A stretch of DNA of 64,000 bases from Agrypnia vestita. Its lineage: Eukaryota; Arthropoda; Insecta; Trichoptera; Phryganeidae. The translations under genes were made by a program, and so were the position numbers. The stretch's first letter is position 1. Every line of letters begins with the position of its first letter. This document shows, piece by piece, positions 1-10,689 of this stretch. The notes below the pieces were generated by a model that saw only the letters and a program-made list of their open reading frames with translations, was not told the origin of the DNA and did no database searches. The DNA lies in the NCBI GenBank assembly GCA_016648135.1, contig JADDOH010023665.1, positions 310,001 to 374,000 on the forward strand. Reading direction: 5' to 3'.

Positions 1-97
1 GAATATACATACTGATATAAATGAATAATAAAAATCCACACTTTCATAAAAAACAAAAAACCCCGAAATATGCATTTGCAGAGAATGGCCAGCTTTA

Positions 98-761
98 GGC
101 CGGCCGCACTTTGGATACGAATTATTACGTACGTATTCGTACGATTATTTTCGTACGTATGGAGCGCGCACATTGATTGCATTTTGCGTTGGTCATGATC
201 AGTTACTTTTCGCATTTCTCCAATAACGTTTGTGCCAAATGAATAATCTGTATCTTCTGGAAATCTCTATTATGGCAGACTTAAATAATGACAAATTTCG
301 TGACTATCTATATAATAGAATCACAAATGCTGGGGAGAAGCGAAGTGCAACAATAACATCGGAGAAATATTTAAAAGTTTTTTTGGTTCGAAGTACATAA
401 TTATACCTTACCTTCATTAAACCAAATTATTTAACTTACAGGTATTTTTTAGTCCTTTAGAGATTCTCCGCCATGATCTGCGCTGATGGTCACGTAGTTG
501 CGTAACTTTGGTCCCACAAACATTTGTGGTCATGTGTCAAATTAACAAATTGTTCAATATCCATCGTACGAAATCGCAAAAGTTTCCGAACAAATCCAGA
601 TCGTGTCGGACGTCGCATCTATACGTGCGTACACGCACTACTAAATCGTGTACAGTGTGCGATGTTCAATACTACTTGGAAGGTCAGGAATGTAGTTGCG
701 TATTCGTACGTAGACGTACTACTCAATTTCGTACGAAAACGCATCCAGTGTGCGGCCGGCG
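98..761. mobile_element. Harbinger-type miniature element, target duplication TTA
   Basis: The ends are inverted: GGCCGGCCGCAC at the left and GTGCGGCCGGCG at the right, with similarity continuing inward (TGGATACG against CGCATCCA). A direct TTA lies on each side (95-97 and 762-764), as expected for PIF/Harbinger integration. The interior is rich in CGTACG and TACGTA palindromes (about 127-160 and 700-745). No transposase is recognisable, so it would be a non-autonomous copy. The class call rests on the TTA duplication and the GC-rich TIR only. Confidence 0.6.
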
Positions 762-764
762 TTA

Positions 765-1262
765 AGAAAAATGCGAGCGTGCCCACAACGGCATCTACAG
801 ACTGCAGACGTGGATGTTGCAATGCGCGAATTGATGGCGCGGAGAAATACAATGTCGCGTGCCGTTTAGTGCTTAGGACACGACATGGCAACATCACAAT
901 AATCGCACACGAGCAAATTGCATCTTAAGGTCGTTACTCCGCGTTGTCCGTACTTAGCGCCGTACTCGCGCTCTGTTGCGAGGTCCATTTGCGGAAACTG
1001 CAGCAATTCAGAGACACCAATCAGGCGTCCTGGCGCAGACGTACAAAGATGTTTTTGAATGCAGTGGAACCTCTGTTCTCGGACAATTTTGAACATGTTA
1101 TTTTGGAGAAAAAAAAACTCTATTTATTTATTTATTTATTATAGTGGTTCACAAATAATGAAAAACACACAACATGATAAAGTTAATACAATTATAATTC
1201 AATTAGTTCAAATGATTTTCATCACTTAAATGTGAACATGGCTAACATAGAGATAAAAAAAA
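765..1262. other. Unassigned stretch, GC-richer first half
   Basis: From 765 to about 1090 the sequence is richer in GC than its surroundings and has short open frames on both strands, but nothing I recognise. It ends in a (TTTA)n run at about 1121-1140, which could be the tail of a degraded retroposon. The remainder is AT-rich with no visible feature. Confidence 0.3.
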
Positions 1263-1682
1263 CCAACCCATAAAAAACAAGTTTTAATTATACTCCCTTT
1301 CTCATTTACTAGTGGAAACTGGTTTCGCCCTTAACCTACGCGTTGGGCTTCGGTCGGGCGACGCTACGAAAGGGAGTAATAAATTTTTTTCAAAAATCCA
1401 AAATTATACTATAATCAGGTTTAGTGTCTACCATATGCGTCGTAATCTCTATACAACTTAGTAAGTTGTATGAAAAAACCACTAAAAATTTCTAAAAATC
1501 CAAAAATATAATATATATTTTTTTTAAACCAAAATTTGATAGATCTTCTTGATTGTCTCCACGAGTTTACTTGCAAAGTTTCAGCTCGATTGGATCATGA
1601 GAAAAGGGTAAAAAATCGATCCAAAGTTTTATCGTCAAGCAAGTAAGCAGACAACACGAGTTAATATAAAGGGAGTAATAAA
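1263..1682 (+). repeat. Family A repeat, copy 1 (long left-end subtype)
   Basis: It starts with CCAACCCATAAAAAACAAG and TACTCCCTTTCTCATT and ends in AAAGGGAGTAATAAA, so inverted ACTCCCTTT/AAAGGGAGT motifs lie near both ends. The diagnostic inner block is TTTCAGCTCGATTGGATCA followed by AAATCGATCCAAAGTTTT. This copy shares with the one at 47068-47486 an extra block around ACTAGTGGAAACTGG and CCTACGCGTTGGGCTTCGG. There is no coding capacity and I do not recognise the superfamily. Confidence 0.65.
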
Positions 1683-1744
1683 GGCTAAAACATATACAAG
1701 AAAGAACAGAAAAAAGTGATTTTGTAGAGTGACGTTGAATAAAG

Positions 1745-2297
1745 AGACTAAACAGCTAATTTCACAAATTTGGTAATAGTTCTCTTATATTCTCGGAAAC
1801 TGTCATGGAATATGTCAATAAGGACGTTATGGTTATTTTCCATTTTGTTGTATGACCTCAACATTCGAGATAAAGAATTTAAGTGGGCCATATTGTTATT
1901 GTAAGTCGAAAGAGCGAATGTATTATGTGTCCCAAGTCGGCGACCAGGAACATTCAAAGTTATGTTTTCTATACAAAATTCTGAATCAATATTGCCATTG
2001 TATTATATTATATATGTATATTAAGTCAGCAATTAGTCTTCCAACTTCCGATTTGTCTACATGAAAATATTCCAAGCGCTCTTGGTAAGATTCTAAAGTG
2101 CTTCCCAGATCACACTTAAATGTGAGCATGCGAAGAAATTTATGCTGTACAGATTCTATCATATTTTTGTAAGTTATATAATGAGGTGACCAAATGACAC
2201 AACCAAATTCCAAATTGTCGAACATATCCTCAACCAAAGAGATGTTCGAGAAACGGGGAGAAAATTTTTGGTGTCCCGATAATAACGAGCAATACAA
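1745..2297 (-). pseudogene. LINE reverse-transcriptase C-terminal remnant (Jockey/CR1-like)
   Basis: Reading down the minus strand, 2297-1986 encodes LEFGCVIWSPHY followed by IESVQHKFLRML, and after a frame change 1957-1748 encodes FNVPGRRLGTHNTFALSTYNN and the conserved tail. These blocks are typical of the region after the reverse transcriptase palm in Jockey/CR1-type LINEs: the (E)YGCVIWSP segment and a late NVPxRxxRT segment. The catalytic palm, endonuclease and first ORF are missing. Frameshifts and stops show it is dead. The clade assignment is tentative. Confidence 0.6.
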
Positions 2298-2842
2298 AAG
2301 TAAATGAGGATATTTATTTTCATATAGGTATTTAATGTTAATGTTTCACAAAGCTGAAGAGTAAATATGAACTAAACGCAACGCGTTGTGAATGCAACTG
2401 ACACAAGAAAAGTATAATTTCATCTCTTTGATATTATATTTTAGCACAATGAGGGTGTATGTTGACAAGGAAAAAATATCTTAGATCCTCTAGATGAAAT
2501 TCGAAGTTTTTCTATAAAGTTTCTCCTTTAATGTGTTCCATTGTTCAATATAAACTTTTCCATGGATTGTTTCACAATATTTCCCAACGTCATTACAAGT
2601 GGAAGTTAGGTTAGGTTAAAAAAGTTTTTTTTTTCATTATCTTTTATTTTTGGTTTTGTCGGCGCATTGTTTAACGTTTAAAAAAAAAACAGAAATATTT
2701 TTATAAAAATGCAAACTTAGATGTTGCATATCTCCATAACTATTGGTCACGGTTGCTTAGCCTTTTTCGACTCATAATTAAAGCAGTAATATAGTCCTGC
2801 AAGAATATTAATGTTTTTCAAATAACCCTGTATACTATAATA

Positions 2843-3386
2843 ATAGGCGTACCCATAAGTAATAAATTATTTTTGGTGTGGAATGTTTGCTTCAGTCAAG
2901 CTCAGTAAAGTGATCATGTAAAGACGCAATATTATAATCCGTGATCTTGTGACTTGTGACAATTAAATTTTAAAAAATTTATTACTCTGCTGTAAAATGG
3001 CGGACAATCAACTAACTGAAGAACATTTACGTCATTGCGTGCTGTTTCATTTTCGATCGGGTGTTAATGGAACGGTTGTAACAAAGAAAATTTGTGATGT
3101 GTATGGAGACGTATTGAAAGTAAATAAGTGCCAACGTCGATTTATAAAATTTTCCGATGGTGATTTTGACTTGTCTGATAGCGATCGAAGTGGGCGCCCG
3201 GTAGGGTTTGATAATGACGCTTTAAAAACACCTAGAAGCATATTTTTCTTAAAAGTCTACCAACAAGATGGCAAAAGGTCCTAGATACCTAACGATGGAG
3301 GTTAAATCGATTAAAAATAAAATTAAATGTAGTTAAATTCTTTTTTTGTTGCCACTTAAATAATTGATTACTTATGGGTACACCTA
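2843..3386 (+). mobile_element. Internally deleted mariner (non-autonomous), copy 1
   Basis: The left end reads ATAGGCGTACCCATAAGTAA and the right end, reversed, TTAGGTGTACCCATAAGTAA, giving a TIR of about 20 bp or more. Inside is the N-terminal third of a mariner transposase joined directly to its last few codons. A second copy with the same junction lies at 33252-33693, so this is a deletion derivative that multiplied, not a random break. The left TA is present (2841-2842); the right one is mutated. Confidence 0.75.
2997..3284 (+). pseudogene. Mariner transposase N-terminal fragment
   Basis: It starts at an ATG in a good animal context (AAAATGG). The protein shows the helix-turn-helix region of mariner transposases: HFRSGVNGT, KKICDVYGDV, CQRRFIKFSDGDFDLSD and SDRSGRP, the last being the usual linker motif before the catalytic domain. 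At about residue 80 the sequence jumps to the extreme C-terminus. In a shifted frame LPTRWQKVLDT is readable near 3255-3290, the standard mariner ending. The DD34D catalytic domain is absent, so at most it could make a DNA-binding peptide. Confidence 0.7.
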
Positions 3387-3642
3387 AAATAAATATAAAA
3401 ATATATTATAGAGACGTACGTAAATATGATCATGACATACATTACTAACAATCCAGTCGAAAATAAGAGCATTAACATAACCGATTGATATAATTTCCAG
3501 GGGTCAAGTGGCACTTGGTCACACGGCTCCTTGCCCAATATATTACAACGCGGTGACGATTAAATCACTCGACACCGCTGACATCTTATAATATGGCCGT
3601 GGGCGCAAATAACCCCCGAAGTGGTTTGTGTTATAATAACAA
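3387..3642. other. Target sequence left of the Harbinger insertion
   Basis: No gene is seen. The GC-richer stretch 3490-3640 and its continuation at 4588-4735 were contiguous before the Harbinger element entered at TAA. Together they could be part of an older repeat, but I do not recognise it. Confidence 0.3.
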
Positions 3643-3747
3643 TAAAGCCATGTATTCACTAGGGGACAAATCGCGAAACATTCCGCGCGACATGTCGCAT
3701 CAACATCTACGTTCATGTTTCGGGGACAATGACGCGGTCATTTGACG

Positions 3748-3898
3748 TGTACAGTTGCCGGCAAACATCTTGAAATTTTACGGCGTAGTGGAGGTAAGTT
3801 TGCGGATATACCATTCCACCAAAGAGACCTAAATTTTGCCTTCTGCGCATTCCCCCACTACGCCAAAAAATTTCAAGAAGTTTGCCGGCAGCTGTACA
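3748..3898. repeat. Imperfect inverted repeat inside the Harbinger element
   Basis: The left arm at 3748-3793 (TGTACAGTTGCCGGCAAAC onward) is matched in reverse by 3855-3898 (GTTTGCCGGCAGCTGTACA). The arms are about 45 bases with a loop of about 60. They lie just upstream of the transposase start at 3930, so they could fold in the 5' leader or reflect an internal rearrangement. Confidence 0.6.
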
Positions 3899-3929
3899 CA
3901 CCGGGACCCATATATCACTTGTCGCGGAA

Positions 3930-4535
3930 ATGTCGCCCGATGAGGTTGTGATGACAGCTGCGTATCTATTTATTTTAACAAGTTTATCGAAACGTAAGAG
4001 GAGAAAAAGGTGGTGGGTGCGAAATTATTTACTGCAAAGAGAAAGAAGGATGGATGTTCTATGCGATATTCGAATGTGTGACGGATCTTTTGTCAATTTC
4101 ACTCGAATGATAACAACTGATTTTGAAAATTTATTACAAATGATCGGGCCTTCCATAGCCAAGAAAGACACAATATTACGGAAAGCTGTTGGCCCTCACA
4201 TTAGACTTGCAATTACATTGAGATACTTGTCGACTGGAGATTCCTATGCTTCCTTGTCGTATTCTTTTAGAGTTTCAAAACAACTGATCAGTAAAATAGT
4301 ACCAGAAGTTTGTATGGAACTGATAAATACATTGAAGATATATGTAAAGTTGAGTGCAGTATCAATTTTAAATCAAAAATATTCCTTTTCCCACACTAAT
4401 GTCATGTTGATGAATACAGCGCATGCGCATTCACTTTCAAACATACCACGTCGTACTGACGCTCGGCGCAATGTCGCGGTGAGCTCGCTCGGGTACCGTG
4501 CGCACGACAACGTTGCCACGGCATGTAGACTCTAA
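3930..4535 (+). pseudogene. HARBI1-like nuclease, N-terminal half only
   Basis: The first in-frame ATG is at 3930. The product matches the N-terminal region of HARBI1-type Harbinger nucleases: a basic block (KRKRRKRWWVRNYL, about residues 19-32), then FVNFTRMITTDFENLLQMIG, SIAKKDTILRKAV, RLAITLRYLSTGDSYASL and SYSFRVSKQLISKIVPEVC. This is the helical region that precedes the RNase H-like core. After about residue 145 the similarity ends and the frame runs into unrelated sequence. The DDE catalytic residues are missing, so cleavage activity is not expected. Family members are usually around 350-400 residues. Confidence 0.75.
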
Positions 4536-4587
4536 GCCGCGCGTGATGTTGAGGGGCAATTCGTCCCCTAGTGAATACATGGCTTAA

Positions 4588-5326
4588 CAGTTACCCACCC
4601 AGGTAACCGTTATTACAATAAGCAGGAGGGGCGAGTCGCAGCGTGTGGCACCCTCCCCGGGGAGGCTTCCTGCAGACGTGACGGGGGTGGCCGCCCTACA
4701 TTACGTGTAGCGGACGGAAAAGCATCATTTTCAGGTACGTGCGTCGGGGTTTAAAAAACATTAATGAAAATGTTACGTCATCGGCAGTGGGTGCGTTTTT
4801 CTGTAGGGGTGCGCGCGTGTATATCAAAGTTTTAGGGAGAATCGGTAGTAAAGATTTTTTATGCAGTATCACGAGAAAAGAATCAGCAAAAATTACCATC
4901 ATATGGAAAATTTCAGACTATCTTCTTATATTTACGGGAAACTAACGGTACAACAAAAATCTTTTACACACGAACATTAAATATGTAATATTGTTTCCTC
5001 CAAAATATTTAACAAATAATTTGGCAATGCACTATATAATGAAATTTTTTTCAAAACTGAAACACACATAAAACGAATTTATTATTTGTTTTATGTGTGT
5101 ATCGATCACGAAACTATTTCAATGGTGTTGTTATTCAATATTACTTAAAAGGATTCTAGACTACTGGACTTCTTTCTTTCTTTTCAGATTTTATTTAAAG
5201 TTTACCTACTTTTTACGCCGTCGGATTTTTTGATTTATTAAATTAACTTTTTTTCATTAGTGTATCAAAATTTATAAATGTATTTTTTTAATTCAGTCAA
5301 ACAGTGGATCTAGCGGTGGAAACACG
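4588..5326. other. No recognisable gene
   Basis: 4588-4735 is a GC-rich piece of the Harbinger target sequence, with a CCCTCCCCGGGGAGG palindrome near 4650. 4740-5326 is AT-rich and featureless to me apart from an inverted pair around AATAAATTCGTTTTATGTGTG and AAACAAATAATAAATTCG (about 5065-5100). Confidence 0.3.
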
Positions 5327-5670
5327 GTGCGTACTAAGAAATTTCCGTTATGGGCCTACCACACGCACAAGTATCACCACACTTTTGCATGCGCATGCCG
5401 GTTACACCGTGTACAAAACATCAACTACACGCACGGTGTACCGTGTACAAACGTGCGTTTGTCATGCACATGCAAGAGTGTGGTGATACATGTGCGTGTG
5501 ATAGGACCATTAGTTCATGTCTATATATTTTGGTGGTCTGTGGTCAGAAAGAATAAATATTACTAGGGTAAATTTAAAAAATTAAAAAAACAACACGGTG
5601 CGTACCAAGAAATTTCCGTTAGTTTATATCAATATAGTTTGGTGGTCTGTGGTCAGAAAATATAAATACG
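5327..5670. repeat. Fold-back insert between two direct copies of the same host-like block
   Basis: Arms at about 5357-5393 (CCTACCACACGCACAAGTAT onward) and 5469-5505 are near-perfect reverse complements with a loop of about 75 bases, itself partly palindromic (CACCGTGTAC/GTACACGG). Outside them, ACGGTGCGTAC(T/C)AAGAAATTTCCG occurs at about 5324-5350 and 5595-5622. TTTGGTGGTCTGTGGTCAGA occurs at about 5528-5548 and 5638-5657. The arrangement suggests that a fold-back element inserted and the target was duplicated over more than 60 bases. Confidence 0.55.
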
Positions 5671-5969
5671 ACTTGTGTAAATTTAAATGTACAGTAAGTA
5701 AGCAAAAGCAAGTATGGAAAGTTTGAGTAAAAAAGAACTCAAATTATAATGACAAATAACAATTGAACGGGTCTGTTCCTATTAATATGCGCTGTCACAA
5801 CAGTCATTGATCACAAAACACTGTACACTACGTCAATTTTGACACGATGAGTATTTTACAAAATAAATACTAATATTATGTTAAAAGTTGAAGGAAATCG
5901 TTTGCTTTACACGGGCTACTATTTCCGCTACTTTGATCAAAATAGCATTTGACAGATGTCTTGACGTTT

Positions 5970-6806
5970 TCTTCTTCTTCTTCTTTGCACTGTTCCATCT
6001 CATTGCCTAGGTTGGCTGTTGGGGTTGGTTCTTCCCGTTCTCAGGCTGTATCTTCTTCGGTTCTGGGTATCGCTTTCATCCAGGCCGTTTCTCTGTAGTA
6101 TTTTGGAACATCGAGTCATCCAGGAGTTCTTTGGTCTTCCTCTGGATGACTGTCGATGAAGCTCCAGTCACCCAGAGGAAGACAAATGCTATCTTTTAGT
6201 GTCACCCTTGCCGACCATCTAAGCATTCGCATTTCTGCTGTTTCGAGTTGCCTAGAGAAGGAGTTGTACAAAGTCTAGCATTCGGAGGCATACATTATCG
6301 CGGGTCTAACAATAGTCTGGTATATCTTTCCTTTAAGTTTTATAGGCATTATCAGGTCACACAAGATTCCTGTTACGGATCTGAATTTCATCCATCCCAC
6401 ACCTATTCTTTGGTCAACATCCGCTGCACATCTTCCGTCTCTGTGAATGAGTGCACATATACTTAAATGCGCCACAGTTGGTTGATGTTTCCCCATCCAG
6501 TTGCATTGAAGGCGTTACAGCATTTATGTCTTAAAATGACAGGTATAGATATTCCGTCCTTTTCCTGCTAATTTTTAGACCATTATCCTCGAGGATCTTT
6601 CTCCACCTTTCTAGGCTATTCTGTAAGTCGCAATGGTTACCTGCTATCAGTACTACATCATCTGCAAAAAGCATAATCTTGAGAATACTGCTCATTTCTT
6701 GAATCGTTAGATAATTCCTTATTATTATGAATAGCAGTGGGCTGAAGACCGATCTTTGGTGTACCCCCACTTTCATTGGAAATTTGGTGATGTTCCTGAC
6801 GTGCAC
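5970..6806 (-). pseudogene. RTE-like LINE, reverse-transcriptase second half and tail
   Basis: On the minus strand, 6806-6531 encodes KVGVHQRSVFSPLLFIII, then MLFADDVVLIAGN with the FADD catalytic motif of the palm, and LERWRKILEDNGLKISRKRTEY. After a break, 6496-6275 gives DVDQRIGVGWMKFRSVTGIL, LKGKIYQTIVRPAIMYASEC. The frame then shifts again and the RGRPKNSWMTRCSKILQRNG tail is readable down to about 5990, ending in a (GAA)n run at 5973-5988. This order matches RTE-type LINEs. The 5' part and the endonuclease are absent. Confidence 0.75.
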
Positions 6807-6809
6807 CCT

Positions 6810-8244
6810 ACTTGACAGATATCTTGACGAATATCGTAAAAATATTGCGCGTACATATTTATTTATACAAGTATATCTCGTCTAAATTGTTTGATTAACT
6901 TACTTACTTACTTACTAAAACGACTTAAATAGACAATACTACTTCGTTACTATTAAAATAATTATTAAATTTATTATTCCACTATTAAAATATACATGTA
7001 ATTATGTGTAATATTTTTTTATACACATTACTGCTTTGTACTTTATATTTTTAATTTTTATACTCATATTTTAATGCATATACCTGATACTTTCACTCCT
7101 TATACCTTTTACTGCTTATACATGTTTTTTTTTTTTAATAGAGATGTGAACACGGAATCGTCGGAACTTTATATTTATATATTTTATATTTTACTAATCT
7201 TATACCTGAACTTGTTTTATGTTACTTATTGAATTTTATGTAATATTTTTTTTTATATAACACGTGCTAGGAATTTATAATTTCATATCTATACGCACTG
7301 CTTATACCTGATATTGTTTTATATAATTCTTTCTATATTATAACATTTTTATGTACGAGCCTATAGTGGGCGTGAACAAATAAAATTAAAAAATTTAATG
7401 AACAAATAATTCAACAGTTATTAATATACAGTAGCGTAGATATTAAAATCGAGTTGATATTTCAAACCGCTCCGGCATTAATTACTATTATTATATGCTG
7501 CGTACGCTAGATGGCGCGCCAGGATCACCTTCCCCTTGCGTAAAAAAAAAATACACAAAAATCCATTTAATGAGTAACTACCGCCCACATGATACGCGCC
7601 TTTTATTTAACGCGCAGTGTAATAGAATACGCCCTCTGTGTGTGGCCGCACTATTGTACAGAATGTATAATTATGACCGGCGCTGTATGTAAACAAAATG
7701 TATACAGGCTGTAACAAAATACTCGACGCACGAAGAAATAATGGAAACAAACCCGTCGTCTTATTTTATAAACAATTCGCTGTCCGTGCTCGGCGTTGCC
7801 TTCTTTATTGTGGTGCAAAATTCAACTGGACATAATTTGTAATGAATGCCATTCAAAATCATGACCGTTTAGAGTTCAGATTCAGTGCCGATAAATCGGC
7901 GTTTATTAGCTAAATAACTTTTATCTAATAAACGCCTCTAATGCATCAAAACATTATTAATGATAAGAATATGATAGCGACAGAGTTTAAGAATAAGATA
8001 GCAACACGATACACACAAAAAACTGCACAAATGTGGTAAATGAGGTAAGTAGCCATTCCATTCATTAAGACTCCATTTAAATATCTAATTTCACGGTTGC
8101 GTTATAAGAAGAATAAAAAGAAAAATAAAGAATAAGTAAAACCAAGGTAGATAATATAAAAAGAAAATTATAGACAGAATAAGTGTCATTAATAAGTAAT
8201 CATCGGTCATTGGTCATCATCCGATCATTTGAGGCGTCTTTCAG
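6810..8244. other. AT-rich stretch with a (TTAC)n run and a SINE tail
   Basis: (TTAC)n lies at about 6898-6917. At about 7126-7165 the reverse strand reads CCGTGTTCACATCTCTATT plus poly-A, identical in form to the 3' end of the SINE at 45981-46170, so a SINE tail probably lies here on the minus strand. 7400-8244 holds nothing I recognise. 7700-7740 contains ACAGGCTGTAACAAAATAC, which resembles a transposon terminus but has no partner. Confidence 0.35.
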
Positions 8245-8885
8245 GTGTCCTTTACCAATTTTAAAGATAATGATATTATTTCTTTTTTCAGACAATCTGT
8301 TCTCAGACTCAGAGATCTCAGAATCTCAGTGCGTGATGAGCCCATTGAACAAGTAACCCAGTTCAGATACGTTGGCAGTGAAATGCTCAGCTTCATACCC
8401 TCCCCAAAGAAGTTAGGCCTCAGGTAGATAAGGCTGCAGTTGTGGCAGGCTGCCTGAGAGATGTATGGAGGAATAAAGGTATGAGAACAGATAGCAAGGT
8501 ACGCATTTATAAGACCTGTATGCGACTTATTCTCACATACGGTATTGAGACGAGCGCGGATACTGTCAAGACGAAGAGCATACTAAGAACAACTGTAATG
8601 AGAACTCTGCGTGCTATTACTGGGAAGACTCTGCATGATCGCATGAGCAATCCGAGAGGTCTGCGAGGTTCAAGGTGTGGTCAGATGGAGCCGACAGCGT
8701 CGACGATACTGGTGCCAACGCGTACCGAGAATGAGTACAGCAAGATTACCATGCACAGCTCTGCATGGCGTATACCAGATGGACCGCATCCACCAGGGAG
8801 ACCCCCAAAGCGATGGAGGAATACCTGGAATTCAGCATCACAAGAGGAAACTCCTACACAAACAGACTCTCGAGTCTAAATAAAG
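8245..8885 (+). pseudogene. RTE-like LINE C-terminal remnant
   Basis: 8320-8400 encodes DEPIEQVTQFRYVGSE, the usual FxYLGS-type segment. 8442-8650 encodes MAGCLRDVWRNKGMRTDSKV, RIYKTCMRLILTYGIET and LRTTVMRTLRAITGKTLHDR. A final frame at about 8765-8870 carries DGPHPPGRPPKRW and the end. This block order is characteristic of arthropod RTE-class LINE polyproteins. At least two frameshifts and a deletion are evident. The last stop is followed by a GAAGAAGAAGG run. Confidence 0.75.
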
Positions 8886-9376
8886 TTGAAGAAGAAGGAG
8901 GCATGCAATTTAATACACATTTACATCAAGGGGAAAGGCGGTGTGGTCAGAGAAGCACTAGTGTTTTGTGCAGAGTGCTAAAGTTTAGTTAAGATCGCTT
9001 AAAGGGTGTAGGATTATAGAGAATACACAGACAGACTTAAAAATTTATGTACAGAATGTTTCGTATTTCGTGGAGTTTTTTCATCTAATTTTGAATAGAA
9101 ACTACGCTTTACACTTTGGGTGAAACGTCAACAGGTAAGAAGATACTCGTAAGTGACATCAAAGTTTAGATTAAATTTAGTTTAAATATGTATGACCTTT
9201 TTTCTGTAAGACGTTGCAGTACCATGAAAGTAATATATACAGAATATTAAAAATTCTTTGCTTTGAAACAAGTCAAATAAAAAGATTAAAACCATGCAGA
9301 AATTTGATCCAATTATTTTGCGAATTCTTAATCATTTTATTCGATTTCTATCAAAGCGAATGAATCGACATGGTAC
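8886..9376. other. No recognisable gene
   Basis: AT-rich, with no TIR, tail or coding similarity that I can see. Confidence 0.3.
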
Positions 9377-9630
9377 GTCACTTTCACTATTAAATAATAT
9401 TTTATATATAATATTTAATAGTGAAAGTGACATAATATGATATTTTATATTTTATAGAAGATAGGTTGGAAATATTGAATAATAAATTAAAACTTCACTA
9501 AAAAGCAAAGGTAAAGAATATTTATTATGAATTTTAATTAATTAAAATTCATAATTAGTTCACAACCACAAAGGTAACGCTATAAACATGAAGAATATTT
9601 TTTTATTCAAAAATATTCTTGATGTTTATA
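9377..9630. repeat. Three near-perfect hairpins in a row
   Basis: Hairpin 1 has arms at 9377-9398 and 9409-9431 (GTCACTTTCACTATTAAAT and its complement). Hairpin 2, 9525-9556, is an uninterrupted palindrome built on ATGAATTTTAATTAATTAAA. Hairpin 3 has arms at 9581-9604 and 9607-9630 (TATAAACATGAAGAATATTT and its complement, with one mismatch). They could be hairpin-type miniature elements. No target duplication was established. Confidence 0.6.
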
Positions 9631-10075
9631 CGCCTTTTCTACTAACTACGAGACCCCCGGTGTCTAAGCATAAAATCGAGCTTTGCCCGGATAAAGACTA
9701 GCAAAGAGCTCACAATTCACAAACTGTGTGATTCACTGGTATCCCTGTAACAATCACAAACAGTAAATAAATATCTAAAATATCGTGAATGAAACATTTT
9801 GTATATTACGATACCCTAAAAGTCTCTCATACATTATTTCGACATGTCTCGTTTAACTGCCGTATGAAATTTTGTGTGCCGCACGCGCGACTTTTATTAC
9901 TTTACCTCTCAGCATATCACATCGCGATGATATATAGCTTAAAACCTTTCCAGAGAAATGCCTAACCCGCCGGAGAAATCCAATGTATTAAAATCGGTTC
10001 AACCGATCCTTAGCTTAAGATGACAGACAAATAAACTTAAATTGAATCAATTATTTATTAAATAAATTAAGGAAA
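9631..10075. other. No recognisable gene
   Basis: AT-rich, nothing identified. Confidence 0.3.
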
Positions 10076-10680
10076 ATAAAAACTTAATACGTCACTTCTT
10101 CATAATCATAATTACTCTTGGCTCTACAACCCCTGGTGGGTATTGGCCTCCTCAAGAGTCTTCCTCCACTCATCTCGGTTTTGGGCCAGCTTTCTCCAGT
10201 CCAAGGCAGATGTCTTTGAGGACGTTGTCGCTCCATCTTAATTTTGACCTTCCTAAGCTCCTTCGCCCTATCGGAATTGAGTTCAGCAGGGACTTTGGTG
10301 CTTGATGCTCGGTTATTCTCTCCACATGACCCAGCCACCGAAGTCTTCCCAGTTTTATAAATTTTGTGACGTTTAACTCCTTAAACAGAAAATAGAGCCC
10401 ATTTTCTAGAACCGATCCGAAGATACGCCTCAAAATTTTCCTTTCAAAAACGTCCAGTGCTCGCTCATTCCCATTAGTTATTACCCACGTCTCAGCTGCG
10501 TATGTGAGCACTGGTCTAATAAACATTTTGTATACTAATATCTTAGTGTTTTTTGACAGCAGTCTGGATTTTATCTGGATTTTATCTCTTTTGTAGACGA
10601 AAAAACAGCGATGTGCGCTCATTATGCTTCTGGATCTCCTCTGTAGTATTATTGTTGTCTTTTATCAGGGATCCTAGATA
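10076..10680 (-). pseudogene. LINE C-terminal remnant (RTE/Jockey-type)
   Basis: The minus strand from 10622 encodes KILVYKMFIRPVLTYAAETW, ERKILRRIFGSV, LGRLRWLGHVERITEHQAP and SLGRSKLRWSDNVLKDICLG. The frame changes near 10170 and the closing AQNRDEWRKTLEEANTHQGL is readable. RPVLTYAAETW, RWLGHVERM-like and RSKLRWxDxVxxD are standard post-palm motifs of insect LINE polyproteins. Reverse-transcriptase catalytic motifs lie further 5' and are absent. Confidence 0.7.
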
Positions 10681-10689
10681 TGTAAATCT

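Larger units (their letters stand above)
3646..4584 (+). mobile_element. PIF/Harbinger transposon, truncated, target duplication TAA
   Basis: The termini are AGCCATGTATTCACTAGGGG at the left and its reverse complement at the right (4565-4584), a TIR of about 22 bp before divergence. They are flanked by TAA at 3643-3645 and 4585-4587. A 3-bp TWA duplication is the signature of PIF/Harbinger. At 939 bp it is far shorter than an autonomous element, which carries a nuclease gene and a Myb/SANT gene. Only the front half of the nuclease gene is present. Confidence 0.85.

Noticed and set aside
2606..2622. Telomere-like TTAGG repeats (AGTTAGGTTAGGTTA)
   Set aside because: Only about three units, in AT-rich DNA with no array.
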